Source: Talpa occidentalis (Eukaryota > Chordata > Mammalia > Eulipotyphla > Talpidae). Taken from it: a DNA stretch of 64,000 nt. Shown here piece after piece: positions 45,395-57,787 of this stretch. The stretch spans positions 74,383,106 to 74,447,105 of the forward strand of contig NW_023601104.1 of the NCBI RefSeq assembly GCF_014898055.3, written 5' to 3'. The notes under the pieces were generated by a model that did not search any database, was not told the origin of the DNA, and saw only the letters and a program-made list of their open reading frames with translations. The number at the start of each line of letters is the position of its first letter. Positions within the stretch are counted from its first letter, which is position 1. Position numbers and translations under genes: made by a program.

Positions 45395-46400
45395 CACTAA
45401 AACTTTCATATGCTGCTGGTTGGAAAGTAAAATGGTATAACTACTTTGAAAAACATTTTTTGCAATTCCTTTTTTCTATTTTCCAACTTTATTGAGATGT
45501 AATTTACAAATACATGTAAGTTTAGAGTATGCAAGGTATTGATTTGATACATTTCTACACTGCAAAATCATTACTACCATATCATTAGCTAATACCTCCA
45601 TCCTGGCTCATAATTACTCTTTCTTTTTTTGGGTAAGGACTTTTAATATCTACTCTCCTAGCAACTATCAAGTATATAACATAGTATTATTAGCTATAAT
45701 CACCATGTTGTACATTAGAGTCACAGAACTTGTTAATCTTATAACTAGAAATTTGTACCCTTTGACAAATATCTCCCCATTTCTTCTACCCTGTAATCAC
45801 CACTCTACTCTCTGGCAGTTTTCTTAAGTGTTAAGCATATACTTATGGAATCCAGCCATATTGCATAACTTTTAAACCCAGGGGCCTCAAAAGCATATGT
45901 CCATACAAAGACTTATATGTGAATATCATAGAAACCTTATTTGTAATAGCCCCAAACTGGAAAGCAGCCAAATGTCCATCACTAAGTTGATTAAAAAACT
46001 ATAGTATATCTCTACAAGGGAATATTCCTCAGTTGCAAAATGAAATTAATTATTGTATGTGCACAGTATGGATAGCTCTCAAAATCAACATGTTGAATGA
46101 AAGAAGCCAGATTCACCCCTCTCAAAAGGGCACATACTGAATGATTCCACTTGTTTAAAATTCTAGAAAATGAAAACTAATCTATACTGACAGCAGATCT
46201 GTGATTGTTAGGATTAGGGGCAGAGGGAAAGGAAGGGATTACAAACAGGCACATAGGAAACTTTTGAGTGCTATTGATATTTTTACTATCTTACAAAAAT
46301 TTGGCCAGAGTATACACAATTGAAAGCTTATCTGATTGTATTCTTTGAATATGTTTAGCTTTTTAAGGCTCAATAAAATTTTACCTTAATTAAAAAAAAG
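45395..46400 (+). repeat. Ancient L1M 3' end split by an antisense L1M
   Basis: Plus-strand L1M: 'ctttcatatgctgctggttggaaagtaaaatggtataactac' (45405-45472) resumes at about 45871 with 'cataactt..accca' and 'aaagacttatatgtgaatatcatagaaaccttatttgtaatagccccaaactgg', through 'gaatattcctcagttgcaaaatgaaat' to 'caataaaattttaccttaattaaaa'. The middle 45473-45870 is a minus-oriented L1M 3' UTR ('aactttattgagatgtaatttac', 'aacatagtattattagctataatcaccatgttgtac'), a later nested insertion. Confidence 0.7.
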
Positions 46401-47759
46401 CATTGTAAAGAGTTGTTAGGGGTACAAACCAGCAGCAAAAACAACAAAATTTACCTATATACTGCCACCTTATAATATATGAACATAAATATAAATATGA
46501 AAATTAGCATATACATTATTGATACTTTCATGTCACCTACCATCTTTGGTTTTATAAAGTTGCTAGAACAAAAGAGAGAGCATTTTATAAAGAAAATTAT
46601 TACAACCTGGCCAGCCAAGACTTATCTTTCATTTTGCATAGAGAATGTGTACAGTTATAATGATAACAGTTTAAAACATAGAGTAGCAAGTTTTATTTAT
46701 CTAAATATCAACTTCCTACCTCCCTCCCATATGTTCTTGGTAAAGCTCTGAGTTGAGTTTCTTCTCAGTGCCTTCTCTTAAATCAAATTATTACTGAATT
46801 AGGGAATGGATCCATAGAGCCCATGTGGTATGACTACCACTGTATTGCTTAAGCAACTAATTTATAAAACAATTTGGGGGAAGGAAATCAGTGCATTTCT
46901 AATCACAAGTGAGAAATCGGAATTAAGAAATACAGTGGTTTAAAGTCTAAATCAAATAGAGTGTCAGGGTTCTCATTGTATTTCATATATTCTACTTACT
47001 TTATCCCTTATGAAAATAAGTTCACCTCTCATTGGTCTCTATTTTTTTTTAACATAGGAATTCTTTGTAGGTCTCCCTATGTCAGCATCTGTCTGAGGAA
47101 AAGGAAAGAATAACAAGATTCAGTGACAATGCTGAAAGAGCTCTGCCCTAACTTGTAACAATGCACAAAATATATTCAAACTTTCTTGTATTTTCTCCTT
47201 GCAAACCACCATGAAATTATGAAATAGCAGACACTAGGGACAATTTTTACTTTATATGTAATGATGTTCAAGAGATAATTATGCTTGATTTAAAAGCTCT
47301 GCAATAATTTGTCTAAGACGAACCTGCAGAACTGTTAGTTCTTAATTTCAAAAGAATCTCCATTATAATAATATACATATCATATCAGCTAGTTGATTTT
47401 TTTATACTTTTGGGGAGTGTCACCAGCTGGCAATTTGGTTTTGAGATAACAATGGCAAAACAGCTGGTCTGTGATGAAAATTGTTGGATATTCTGTTGAT
47501 GTAGAACCCTTTGGTAAATGGAAAACAAACTCAGGTTTACAGTGAAACAATCTAGGTGAGTAAAAATATTAGTCAGAGGTAGATTTTTAGTAAAGATTTA
47601 GTTTCTTCTTAGAAGTTATGGCAATTCCTGATGAGTAATTTAGTAATAACTTAGGTAGCAAAACACTGCCAGTTATTATGAACATTCTTTGTTTCAAGAC
47701 ATCTTCTTACTCTAAACTTACAAAGGTTTTTTTTTATTACCTATGTATAAGTTGTTCCT
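46401..47759. other. Unique AT-rich stretch
   Basis: No repeat or exon recognised. The stretch 47340-47530 has three CAGCTG/CAGCTA-type E-box-like words ('caccagctggcaattt', 'aaacagctggtctg') and could be regulatory. Confidence 0.4.
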
Positions 47760-48019
47760 CCTTAATTTTATATTCAAGATCTTTCACACTTCATACCAAG
47801 CTGTCTTATAACCCAGTGTCACTTATCCTTTGTATGATTTGCCAGTTTCCATGATTTTTCTACTTCTTTGCCTTTGTTTTTCTTCACGATCCATCTCTTG
47901 TCCTTCTCTCCTGTCTTATCTACCCCTTCAGCTCTAAAATTCTTCAGATGTCACATAAGTCAAATCTTCCTGACATTACATCCATCCATATTATATATAC
48001 CTCTTTTGTGCTTAGAGTT
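47760..48019 (+). repeat. L2 3' UTR fossil
   Basis: 'cttcagatgtcacataagtcaaatcttcctgacattacatccatcc' follows the L2 'caaatgtcaccttctcagtgaggccttccctgac' pattern. Diverged. Confidence 0.5.
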
Positions 48020-48027
48020 GTCTGTGC

Positions 48028-48282
48028 CAGTGGCCAAGAAGGTAGATGCAGGGGAAGAGATTGCCCACGATGCCCCATAGATGTGCAAGCAGAAAATAGA
48101 ACTTTACAATTTTTTTATGCCACCATAGTCAGCTTTTACATTTTCGTTTATATTTTATAATGTATACAATAAATTAGCACCCAGAAAGAAGACATAAAAT
48201 AGTTAAAATACATATTCTGAGGGGTCGTATTCCCCAAATGTTGTACTGATGGGGCACACACTAAAAAGTTGGAAGCCCACTG
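48028..48282. mobile_element. Probable hAT-type DNA transposon remnant
   Basis: Begins cagtggcc and ends with the reverse complement of cagtgggc. Flanking 8-bp words gtctgtgc (48020-48027) and atctgtgt (48283-48290) match at 6 of 8, as for a decayed hAT duplication. 'ctgaggggtcgtattccccaaatg' and 'taaaaagttggaagcccactg' are words I associate with old mammalian DNA transposons. No transposase. Confidence 0.45.
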
Positions 48283-48379
48283 ATCTGTGTTATTAATCAT
48301 ATATCTCAAATTGTCAGGTTTGTTTCTTCATTTGTAGAATTAAGTCAGGCCAGGATTAGGTCATTTCTAAGGTCTTTTT

Positions 48380-48393
48380 TTTTTTTTAAAGAT

Positions 48394-48456
<63 letters not shown>

Positions 48457-48689
48457 TACAAGCACTGGGTACAGTCAGAAGCGCGGGAGGGTGAGAATTC
48501 ACCAGAGCCAGAGTGGGGAGCAGAACAAGCAGACTGACGAAGTACACTGCTGAGGGGAGCAGCAAGCAGCAGGAGAGGTCTGCGCGCCATGTGGGACCCT
48601 CGCTGGCTGCCAGGGATGGAACTGGCGCTGCAGAGGCTGCGGGCATTTTCGCAGCCCAGCGCTCAACTGCTCCGCCACCAGGGGAGGCC
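48380..48689 (-). mobile_element. tRNA-derived SINE with long (TTTA)n tail
   Basis: Target duplication catttctaaggtcttttt (48362-48379 and 48690-48707), 18 of 18. The (AAAT)n part of the tail has grown to about 16 units (plus strand 48393-48457). Body of the young subfamily. Confidence 0.95.
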
Positions 48690-48707
48690 CATTTCTAAGG
48701 TCTTTTT

Positions 48708-51610
48708 AAGGTAAATGTTCAGAGTTTAAAACAGACAAGTTGCAAGTACAGTACAGTGCATTGCCATGTGCCATCAACATAGTTTTACCCTCTGTTAACA
48801 TTTTGTCACATTGATTCTCTTTTAAATAAACATACGTACATATCATTATGCTATTCTTCTCAATCATTTGCCAGTAAATTGCAGAGTTTGTGAGCATTCA
48901 CCCTAAGTACTTTTAGCATGTGTCTAGTCAGAACAGACATTTTTATATAACAGACATTTTTATATAATTTTTATGTAACATTTTATATAACTACAATATA
49001 CTGGTCAAATTCAGCACAGTACTTTTATCTAGAATATGGTTCATATTCAGATTGTGCCTCTTATCCCCAGGATGATATTTAAAACTATTTTCCCCCAATG
49101 CAAGGAGTTGGGGGCTAGGAATTTTTTTGTCATGACTTTTTAGTTTTCTTTATTAAAGTAGTTTAATAGTTTAGGTCTTTCATAACATTGACATTTAATT
49201 TTGTAGAATGTCTCCTTTGGGTTTACGTAACTTTATTATTTGTGAAATGATTTAAAAAATATTTTATAATTTCTACTTGATTTTTTTTGTAATTTAATTC
49301 CCTGTGTGTGCAAACATATGCTATGTACTTCTGTATATGTCGTCCTTTCCAAACCAGAGTGTAAGTTTGAGGCAAAGATGATTTATCTTGTTCATTTTTT
49401 ATTTCTCACTCTTTCAAGTACGTATGATGCTTTGTCTATAATAAAAATTAAATATATGCATAAGTCAAAAGTTTTTACATATTCTGTTGGTTAAAGGATG
49501 CTTTAAGATGTACATGGTGATGGTTCATGGGTGAATGGGTGGTGGTAATTTCACAGGGACTGTAACCGAGATGAAAATGCATACATTGTACAAAAATGAA
49601 AAATGATGTAAAAATATATAAAATAATAAAAAAGATGTACAGAAACAGATATATTAACTCTCAGTAATTAAGGATGTCAAAAATGCCACAGTAACAACAA
49701 TAGAAGCATTGTTTTATTGTACTGACTCTTGAAGAAAATTGACCACTAGAAAGTGTAATATAATATAATACGGGGCATGAACATAACACTGTGAATCCTG
49801 TACTAATTGACATGTTACTTCTTTTCCTCATTGCTCTGAGGAAACCCTTTGAAATAACATTTGACCTCTCCTCCATATACATTTGCATCTGACCTGGTAT
49901 TTCATTGAGCAGTGAAATTAGCATGAAAAATTTAGACTTCTAAAAACATGTTGCTCAATATCTTAAGGTTGTCAAGAAAGGTTTTTATTATCCTTAATTA
50001 TCTCTCCATTATCAAGTTAGCAAAGTTGTAAGAAAGTGATTCGTCCAAAATATTAAAGGCAAGAATAAGATGTTTTGAAGTCATCCTTTGAAAAGATGCA
50101 CTGTAGCATTTTAGAGGCCCTGGTTTCTGTGAAACCCACCTCATATTTGTAAATGTGCATAGTAATCTTGAATTTATTATTTAGGATTATTTATTTTTAA
50201 GTTCAGGAGCTGTTAGAACACAATCTCATTATTTTTGATGGATATTTAATATATAGGTTTTCTTAGTATTGCCTTTTATAACTGGGATAATTATTATCTC
50301 AGTTGATTGCTTATCTCTGAAGACCTATTCTAACTTTACATTTATCTGAACTTACTCAATCACTACTCATTACTCAGCACATACTTTAGTGAAGATATTC
50401 TTAGGAGTAAAGGCTGACACTCTCCATATTGTGGTTAGTCTGTCTGTATGTGCCTGTGGATAACTTGGCAATCGCTTCCTCAGAGAAATAACAGTCAGTG
50501 TGGTTCAGCCAAAGTTTAGAGGATGAAATAACTGAAGTGGGAGTTTTCTGTATAATACTTAGTGGTACTATAATATACATGGTGCTTATTGAATTGTTCA
50601 GGTAGTGCTTCATTGCCTTAGTAAAACAAAACAGACAAGTGATGAAAGAGAACCCAACAATAACCAACAAACAGGAACTACCAGGGAATTCAGATTTATT
50701 TTCTAGCCATAGTATGAAGCCAAGAACTCTTCCTGTAACTCAGATATGTATGCTTAGATCAGAATTTTTTTTTAGAGAATAAAAAACTACTTCTTGTCTG
50801 TTATTTTAAGGATCAGGTTTAATAGAAAACTGGTGATGTGTTAATCTTTTTATAGACATGACTTGGGAATATTTCATTAATTGGTCAATTTAAAAAAAAT
50901 AAAGTGTTTTTGGACTTATTTTTATTGTAGCAGGAAGAGGCACTGTGATTGACTGAATTGTGTGAATTAAAGGCATGATCAAGGAACGGACATTGAAAAT
51001 GATGGCCCCTGGAGAATTAAAACAGCTTTGATCTTCTGTTTTGACACGCTGAATTTATCTTTAATTATGTGTGATGACATTTGATTACTATATACTTAGA
51101 CTATTATAATGTGGTTTGTAAAATGTAGTTTGTAATATATAATAACTCCAGCACCTGTTTTTCTGTAGTTAAGAGTTTGCAGAGAGATGTTTTAGTTTTA
51201 TCTTAGTGAAGACTATTAGGTTTCTGAATGAGCAGACACTTAAAATGTGAAATATTTGATGGTCAGACCAAGTGATTCCTATATAATAAGAATTATCAGT
51301 GTACTCTTTTGGGTTCAGTGTATTATTTTACAAAGATAGCAGTATTAACATCTGATTATTATTTCCTGATATATACAAAAACTGCTTGACTTACGCAATT
51401 CATTTAAGTTCTCTGAACTTTTAAAAAAATGAAAGCCTTAGAGGAGATGATACCTTAGGGTTCAACTCTGAAGTTCTGTGATTCTACTGTTCTGTGATAT
51501 CCATGATAGACATAATGCAGAATACATTAGAAATACCTGACAGATTTTCAAAAGATAGATATTTTTAAATTTCGCATGAATTAATGATTTTTGATCTTGC
51601 ATTTTGATAT
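48708..51610. other. Mostly unique AT-rich stretch
   Basis: Contains the short L1 at 49515-49631 and a weak MIR-like core near 51386-51490. Otherwise no repeat or exon recognised. Minus frames at 49661-49924 and 50401-50670 show no domains. Confidence 0.5.
49515..49631 (+). mobile_element. Very short older L1 3' UTR insertion
   Basis: Only about 117 bp of L1 3' UTR ('tggtgatggttcatgggtgaatgggtggtgg', 'acattgtacaaaaatgaaaaatgatg') and an A-rich tail, flanked by aagatgtaca at 49505-49514 and 49632-49641. Confidence 0.8.
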
Positions 51611-51627
51611 GGAAATGAGATACTTTA

Positions 51628-52444
51628 TTTTTTTTTTTTTTAAATATTAAATTTTATTTTTATATTCCCCCATACAATTGCAAATGCCCCATTCTGACCC
51701 CAATCCTTCCCCTCCCGCCCCCACCCCCAAAAAGTGTCTCTGGTTCATAGTTTTTTGTTGATTTTGATTTTCACTTTCTTATATTCATTTTCCTGGTCCC
51801 TTATTTAAGTTTTCTAGATTCCTGCTATGAGTGAGACCATCCGGTATTTTTCTTTTTCTTTTTGGCTTATTTCGCTGAGCATGATCCCTTCCAGTGCCAT
51901 CCATGTTGCTGCAAATTGCATGTGTTTATCTTTTTTGAATGCTGAGTAATATTCCATGGTATATATGTACCACATCTTCTTGATCCAGTCATCTATTTTT
52001 GGGCATTTGGGTTGTTTCCAAAGCTTAGCTATTGTAAACAGTGCTGCTATAAACATAGGAGTGCAGGTGCTCTTTGGAATTGATGTTTCTGTGTCCTTTG
52101 GGTAAATACCTAGGAGTGGAATTGCTGGATCATATGGAAGCTCTATGTTTAGTAGGTCCAGAAATCTCCACACAGCTCTCCATAGTGGTTGGACCAGTTT
52201 GCACTCCCACCAACAGTGCACAAGAGTTCCTTTTTCTCCACATCCTCGCCAACATTTGTTGTTGCTAGTTTTTTTAATATGTGCCATTCTCACTGGTGTG
52301 AGATGGTATCTCATGGTAGTTTTGATTTGCATTTCCCTGATTACAAGTGATGTTGAACATTTTTTCATATGTCTGTTGGCCATTTGCATTTCCTCTTCAG
52401 AGAAGTTTCTTTTTAGCTCTTCTGCCCATTTTTTGACTGGATTA
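51628..52444 (-). mobile_element. Young 5'-truncated L1 (0.8 kb)
   Basis: Target duplication ggaaatgagatacttta (51611-51627 and 52445-52461), 17 of 17. 3' UTR with C runs on the plus strand (51704-51729) and about 210 codons of ORF2 on the minus strand. Nearly identical to the copy at 15141-17429 over the shared part. Confidence 0.95.
51814..52444 (-). pseudogene. L1 ORF2 C-terminal remnant, open
   Basis: The frame is open from the 5' truncation point to the natural stop. A 191-codon Met-started piece (52389-51814) covers the C-terminal Cys-rich region CWRGCGEKG...HCWWECKL and the ORF2 end (...SLIAGI). It differs from the protein of the 15-kb copy at only a few residues. No endonuclease or reverse transcriptase domain is present, so it encodes no activity, but its intact state shows a recent insertion. 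Confidence 0.92.
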
Positions 52445-52461
52445 GGAAATGAGATACTTTA

Positions 52462-53160
52462 AATAAATCACATTGACTTTCTCATCTTCCTGGGAGGGGC
52501 AGTGGTTGGTAGGCAACCCTACTATAAGGCTACAATTGTAGAGAGAACTTTTGTTTGGAATTTCCTGGATTATGCCATCACCTTAGCCTTGAGCATATGA
52601 TGTCTTTCTTTGAAATTGACTGCTTTGCTTGCATTTACATGCTGAGCCCTGATGTTTTCCCAGTTTCGGCAGTTACATGCTCTACCAGTGAAATATCCTT
52701 AGGAGTTTGAACCTGATTCTCATTCTCTAGAGGAAATTATGAAATGTTTCTTTCTTTTCAAATGGAAGTCAGATAGAGCAATTTGACTTTTAAAATCATT
52801 TCATCAATTTTATCAGTGTTCTTAATGAAAGTCAGTAAAAAAAGAAAAGCAAAATTAAAAAAAAAAATAATTCTTTCAAGTCCAGTGGCTAGTTAGAGAA
52901 TATCATTAGGAAGTATAATATTCCATGTTTTATCCTGAATTTTGCTTATCTTTGCTATATGACTGGTTCACTGCTTGCTAAGAGCTGTTTTCTGTTGTAA
53001 AACATCTGTTTTTAACTATGGTTAATACCTTCTAGAAACATGCATGATGATAGGTCCACAGTAGAAACTCAATAGGTATTTAATGAATTGCACTTTCAGA
53101 AACATTTTCAAATATAAACCTGAAAGATTTTTAGTGTGAACTAATGTTTGAAATTATGAA
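52462..53160. other. Unique stretch
   Basis: Only a short L2-like tail ('gatgataggtccacagtagaaactcaataggtatttaatgaattg', about 53040-53095) is recognisable. Confidence 0.45.
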
Positions 53161-53693
53161 GTTTCTTAACAAATAATAGTTATCTTTATAGGATAAGTGA
53201 ATTACATTTTTTCTTCACTTTTAACTGACTACAAGTAATGAACTTTAAATTTTGTTCTGCCACATGTAATTTACTGCCTAAGACCTAAGCATTGGTACTT
53301 TGAATTTTTTTAAACTGAAAAATCATAGTGTGTTTTACCTTGTACTTTGGTAAGTACTTTGGTAAGTACTTTGGTATTTTTTTTTTTAAAGCTAAAAGCC
53401 TGTGACGATATATAATTAGTAGTAAATAGTGGCAGGGTAAAAAGTATAACCAGAAAGTTGCTATTGTACAACTGCATCTCAAGCTACTTTTTTCTTGGCT
53501 CACAAAATTTTGCTGTGTTAAGATTTTAGCATTTGTTTCCTTTTGAAGAGGGTGGAAAGGTGAAGTAGTCATGTAAACCATTTCAAGGTAGTTACCTCTA
53601 TACTGTAAACTAACAGAATAAAAGTAGCTCAGAAATGTCGATACAGTAGATAACAAGTGCTCTTCTCTGTTGATATAAAGAGTGTGAAAAAGG
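53161..53693. repeat. Direct duplication, copy 1
   Basis: About 530 bp that recur in the same orientation at 55710-56224 with scattered substitutions and small indels (by eye roughly nine bases in ten or better agree). Both copies begin at the word gtttcttaacaaata and end after gagtgtgaaaa. Not recognised as a transposon. A 12-bp unit is repeated three times here (53342-53376) but not in copy 2. The minus frame 53285-53752 (155 codons) covers it. Confidence 0.92.
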
Positions 53694-55114
53694 TAGCTGG
53701 GCACAGGAGCTGGATGGGCACTTAAATCTGGAAAATCCATTGTTGTTATCATTTTCCCTCTGTAGCTGTATGTTGTTCAGGATCCCTTGAGATGGAGCTT
53801 CAAGCAGGATGAGGAGTAGAAGGAGAGAGAACAAATTCCTGAGCCTAAAACCATAACTTCTATAGGTCCTATCTCTTTTTTGTTCTCTGCAGCTGGCACA
53901 TGTGAAGTGAGTCCTTAATAAAATTCCAGGTTACATAATTGAGCAGCTAATTATTCAATATTCAGGAGGAAAAATATTTATCTCCAGGAGCCAGCTTGAT
54001 GACCAAATTTTTGATGAGAGTGATTTGTAAGAAAATATATTGATAATGTAACTCATTGAACAACCACCTGTTAGTGTAAGAGTCTGGTATTTTTTCATCT
54101 TTTTCCTTTTTAGGCTGGTAATTTAATGAATATATTGTATAAGGGGCTTAAGAATATATACTAATTATTTTTTTCAAGAAAAGAAAAAAATTTTTTCTTG
54201 CTCTCTTGGCTTAATATGTTTTCAACTACTTTTAATTTCAATGTGTATTATTGCTGGGTAGGCAAGAATGATCTTGAAAAAAGAAAGCTTTTGAAATATT
54301 AAGCCAACAAAGGCATTGCCTGCAGGATAAGTTAATAGTTGAACATATACACTGGTTATGCTGCCAAGTTTTATCTTTAATTTATTTTAATATAAGATGG
54401 TTACTCTCTGTCTTTCATCTTAAAAGCGTACCTATTAAATTAGCTTATAAATCATTATCACACCCAGGTAGGGTAGATTAGTACTGTCTAGTTTTACAAT
54501 TAGAAATATAAAATGAGAAGCCAGTGTTCCTATGTGTGACTAGGGCCAAGCAGGGTACAAAGGCAGGGAGGATTCCTCACTGGTTCATCTTCAAGTCATC
54601 TACTTATCTAAGGTTGTTGCTATTACCATGTTGTCTTTCTCTATTTTCCAATATTCTGTGGCAATAGGTTAGCTCCTGCCCATTAATCTTCTATCCCCAA
54701 CTTACAGTCTTTTCTGACATTTCCCACAATTAGCTTGATTGCAGAGAAATGGAAGAGATAATTTGTATATTCATGTTCAGATGAATGCATAAACCAATTG
54801 TGGTATATATAAGCAATGAAATATTATTCAGCTTTAAAAAGTAAGGACAATTTTATACATTCATATGCCTAACTTGAGACAAAGAAAGCAAGAATAAATT
54901 TGTGAGGACAAGATCCTAAGTTTAGTTTAAGACATGTAGTGCAAATAACTTTGTTATATCCTTCAGTGAGTTTGTCTTAAAATCCTAATCCTGAAATCAA
55001 GGCCAAAACCCTTATTCTACGAACCAGTCTGTTTTGGTGGAGAGTTAGTTTTTGTTTGTGTCTTTCTTATTTCTCTGCAGTCCTTCTTTTTAATGAAAGG
55101 GAATGCTTTTATTT
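53694..55114. other. Unique spacer of the duplication, with an old L1 piece
   Basis: 54755-54880 ('ccaattgtggtatatataagcaatgaaatattattcagctttaaaaag') is an ancient plus-strand L1 ORF2 fragment. The rest is not recognised. Confidence 0.5.
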
Positions 55115-55462
55115 AGCTAATTTTTGACATTTTTGAGTTGTTTTTTAATTGTAATGAAATACATATTGCACAAAATTTACCATTTTAGTCACTTATGAGT
55201 ATACAGTTCTGTAATGTTAGATATGTTGGCTGCTGTGCAGCCAATCTCCAGAACTTTATCATATTGCAAAACTGAAACTCTGTATCTATCAACAACTCCC
55301 CGTTCCTCCTCCCCGCAACCCCTGGCATCTACCATTCTATTTTCTTTTGCTATGAGTTTGACAACCCTAGATACTTCACATAAGTGGAATCATATACTAT
55401 TTATCTTTTTGTGATTGGTTTATTTCACTTAGCAAGTCCTCAGGATTCATTCACGAAATCCA
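55115..55462 (-). repeat. Ancient L1M 3' end fragment
   Basis: 'cacaaaatttaccattttagtcac', 'ctgctgtgcagccaatctccagaac', 'gcaaaactgaaactctgtatctatcaacaactcccc', 'ataagtggaatcatatactatttatctttttgtgattgg' is the well-known antisense L1M pattern. Confidence 0.75.
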
Positions 55463-55709
55463 TTAAATCATTCCTTGATCAATAACCCATTAAATATCCA
55501 TTAAATCCCAGAAATTTGTTCTTGCTTTCTGTGTCTCAAGTGAGGCATATGAAAATCAACCTCCATGTCTTTTTCCCCCTTAGCCTTCAAATACTCTTCC
55601 TGATGGCCAATTCTAGCTCATTATATGTTTTTCACATTTCTTTTATCTACCTTTTCTACATAACTGGTACAATTTACTCAACGAATACTTTTTTGTTAGC
55701 TACTATTGT

Positions 55710-56224
55710 GTTTCTTAACAAATACTAGAGTAATCTTTGTAGGATAAGTGAATTACATTTTTCTTCACTTTTAACTGACTACAAGAGTCATAACTTTAAA
55801 TTTTGTTTTGCCACACGTAATTTACTGCCTAAGATCTAAGCATTGGGACTTTGAATTTTTTTTAAACTGAAAAATCATGTATGTTTTACCTGTAAGTACT
55901 TTGGGATTTTTTTTTTAAAGTGAAAAATCTGTAACGATATATAATTAGTAGTAAATAGTGGCAGGGTAAAAGACATAACCAGAAAGTTGCGATTGTACAA
56001 CTGCATCTCAAGCTACTTTTTTCTTGGCTCACAAAATTTTGCTGTGTTAAGATTTTAGCATTTGTTTCCTTTTGAAGAGGGTGGAAAGGTGAAGCAGTCA
56101 TGTAAACCATTTCAAGGTAGTTACCTCTACACCGTAAAGTAACAGAGAATAAAAGTAGTTCAGAAATGTCGATACGGTAGATAATAAGTGCTCTTCTCCG
56201 TTGATACAGAGAGTGTGAAAAGGG
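55710..56224. repeat. Direct duplication, copy 2
   Basis: Second copy of 53161-53693. Includes identical long blocks such as the one holding 'gcatctcaagctacttttttc' and 'gaagagggtggaaagg'. The minus frame 56110-55886 shares about 70 codons with that of copy 1, but most codon differences are amino-acid changing, so there is no sign of coding constraint. Confidence 0.92.
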
Positions 56225-56269
56225 ACAAGAACTGAGTCCCTTTCAACACTATAAAATTTAAGAATATTG

Positions 56270-57060
56270 ATGGGTAAGGTAGGGGAAGAAAAGGAGTCAA
56301 CAAAGGAGACTGAGGAGAAGCAACCCATGAGATAAGGAGGAAATCAGTTGTGGTGAGCTTGCAGGCAAGGGAGGGGAGTCTATCATGATGAGTGATTCAT
56401 CATTGCCTTAATTTAGGTTTTAGTCATTTCCTGCGTTGTACTTTAGCCTCCTGTCTCCCTGTCTCCAATTTTGTTTCCAGCCCCTTCCAGATACCCCATT
56501 CTTTCCCTACTGTGTTGGTTATCGAACAAAAATACAAAAGCACAAAGAAAATGTCATTCTGCAATTAAAAATTTATCAGGTACAACCAGTTGTCTATGAT
56601 ATATTCTTCACTTTTTATAATATAGGTTTTTATGATCTGTAATATTTTTTAGTTTCATCTCTCTTTACTTTTCTATTTTCTGCTTTAGCATTAGTGATTT
56701 ACTGACTCTCCTACTACTTCATACCCCTCCTCTTTCTGGAGTGCATGTCTTCTTCCCTTCATCCCCCACATTAACTCATCAAAAACCTATATGTCTTTCA
56801 AATCTTAACCCAGATTAAAAGTTCTAGGGTGAAGGCTTTCTGGTAGCACTCACCTCCAAGCAGAATTGACCACTTCCTTCCTTGCCTTCACTATAGCCAG
56901 TGTATGCTTTTTCTCAAAGCCTCATAATGTATTATTGCTGTTGTTTATCTGTTTTCCTCATAAGCTTCTTGGGGGCAAATATCATTCCTCATTTATCTCT
57001 GTCTCCTCAGAGTCTGGCATAATGCGTGATATACAATGGTGCCAAACAAAACCTTAATAG
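56270..57060. repeat. L2 fossils (antisense then sense)
   Basis: 56270-56390 ('aaaggagtcaacaaaggagactgaggagaagcaacccatgagataaggagg') is antisense L2 ORF2. 56730-57060 ('tcaaatcttaacccagattaaaag', 'ctttctggtagcactcacctcc', 'ataagcttcttgggggcaaatatcattcctcatttatctctgtctcctcagagtctggcata') is the sense L2 3' end. Confidence 0.6.
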
Positions 57061-57064
57061 TAGA

Positions 57065-57785
57065 TGTTTTTTTTTCTTTAATCAGTCAGTTATTTTGAAG
57101 GAATTAAATAATTTGGGGAAAGTCTTGGCCTTTTGACATTTGCAGTATGCATGTGTGGCTGGCTTTCACTTGTAGTCTCACAAGGACTCCTATGAAGATT
57201 TCTAAAGCTCTTTTCTGACAGCTCCCTCCTCTTAGTGCTCTGTCTTGCAGATCCCACCCCTTTTCTCCTCTTAAAACTCTGTTAGCCCAACTCAGTATGA
57301 CATCTGTACTCTCCTTGGTCTACCACACCCTGTGTTGCATTCCAAGAAGGCTTCCATCAGACATCAGGGATGATTTGGGGCCTTGTTCATTTCACTGAGG
57401 GAATCACAGTCCAACACTGACTTTTGCACACTGTGTGACAAGATTTCTTTTGCACATTTTGTCAAGTTTTCATATTGTGTATAGTAGGAGGACAGTGCTG
57501 GTTCTATTACTTTGTCATGGCTGGAAGTTGGATACCTATTTTGTATGATCATGAAGTCACATGACAGCTAATTATGTGAAAAAAGAAAGAACTCTGTATT
57601 TCTTCAGTTTTTCTGACACTACTGGGGTGGTGTGGGTAATATATATTAGATGCAGTGCTAGGACAGGAGGACTCAAACCTCTGTAAGGTGGGACATTTGC
57701 CTCCAAAGGTCGCATAACCTACAAGAGTAGATTAACATATAACCAACTCATTTTAAGTCAGTCTATGGTAAAGGCTTGACAGAGG
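57065..57785. other. Unique stretch
   Basis: No repeat or exon recognised. A minus frame of 62 codons at 57364-57552 has no recognisable feature. Confidence 0.45.
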
Positions 57786-57787
57786 GG

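Noticed and set aside
48393..48457. Possible CRISPR-like or satellite array
   Set aside because: Simple 4-bp tail repeat of a SINE; no spacers. No CRISPR array exists in the window.
53285..53752. 155-codon minus-strand frame, with a related frame at 55886-56110
   Set aside because: It lies in the direct duplication. Codon differences between copies are mostly amino-acid changing and the second copy is cut short, so there is no sign of coding constraint. No domain is recognisable.
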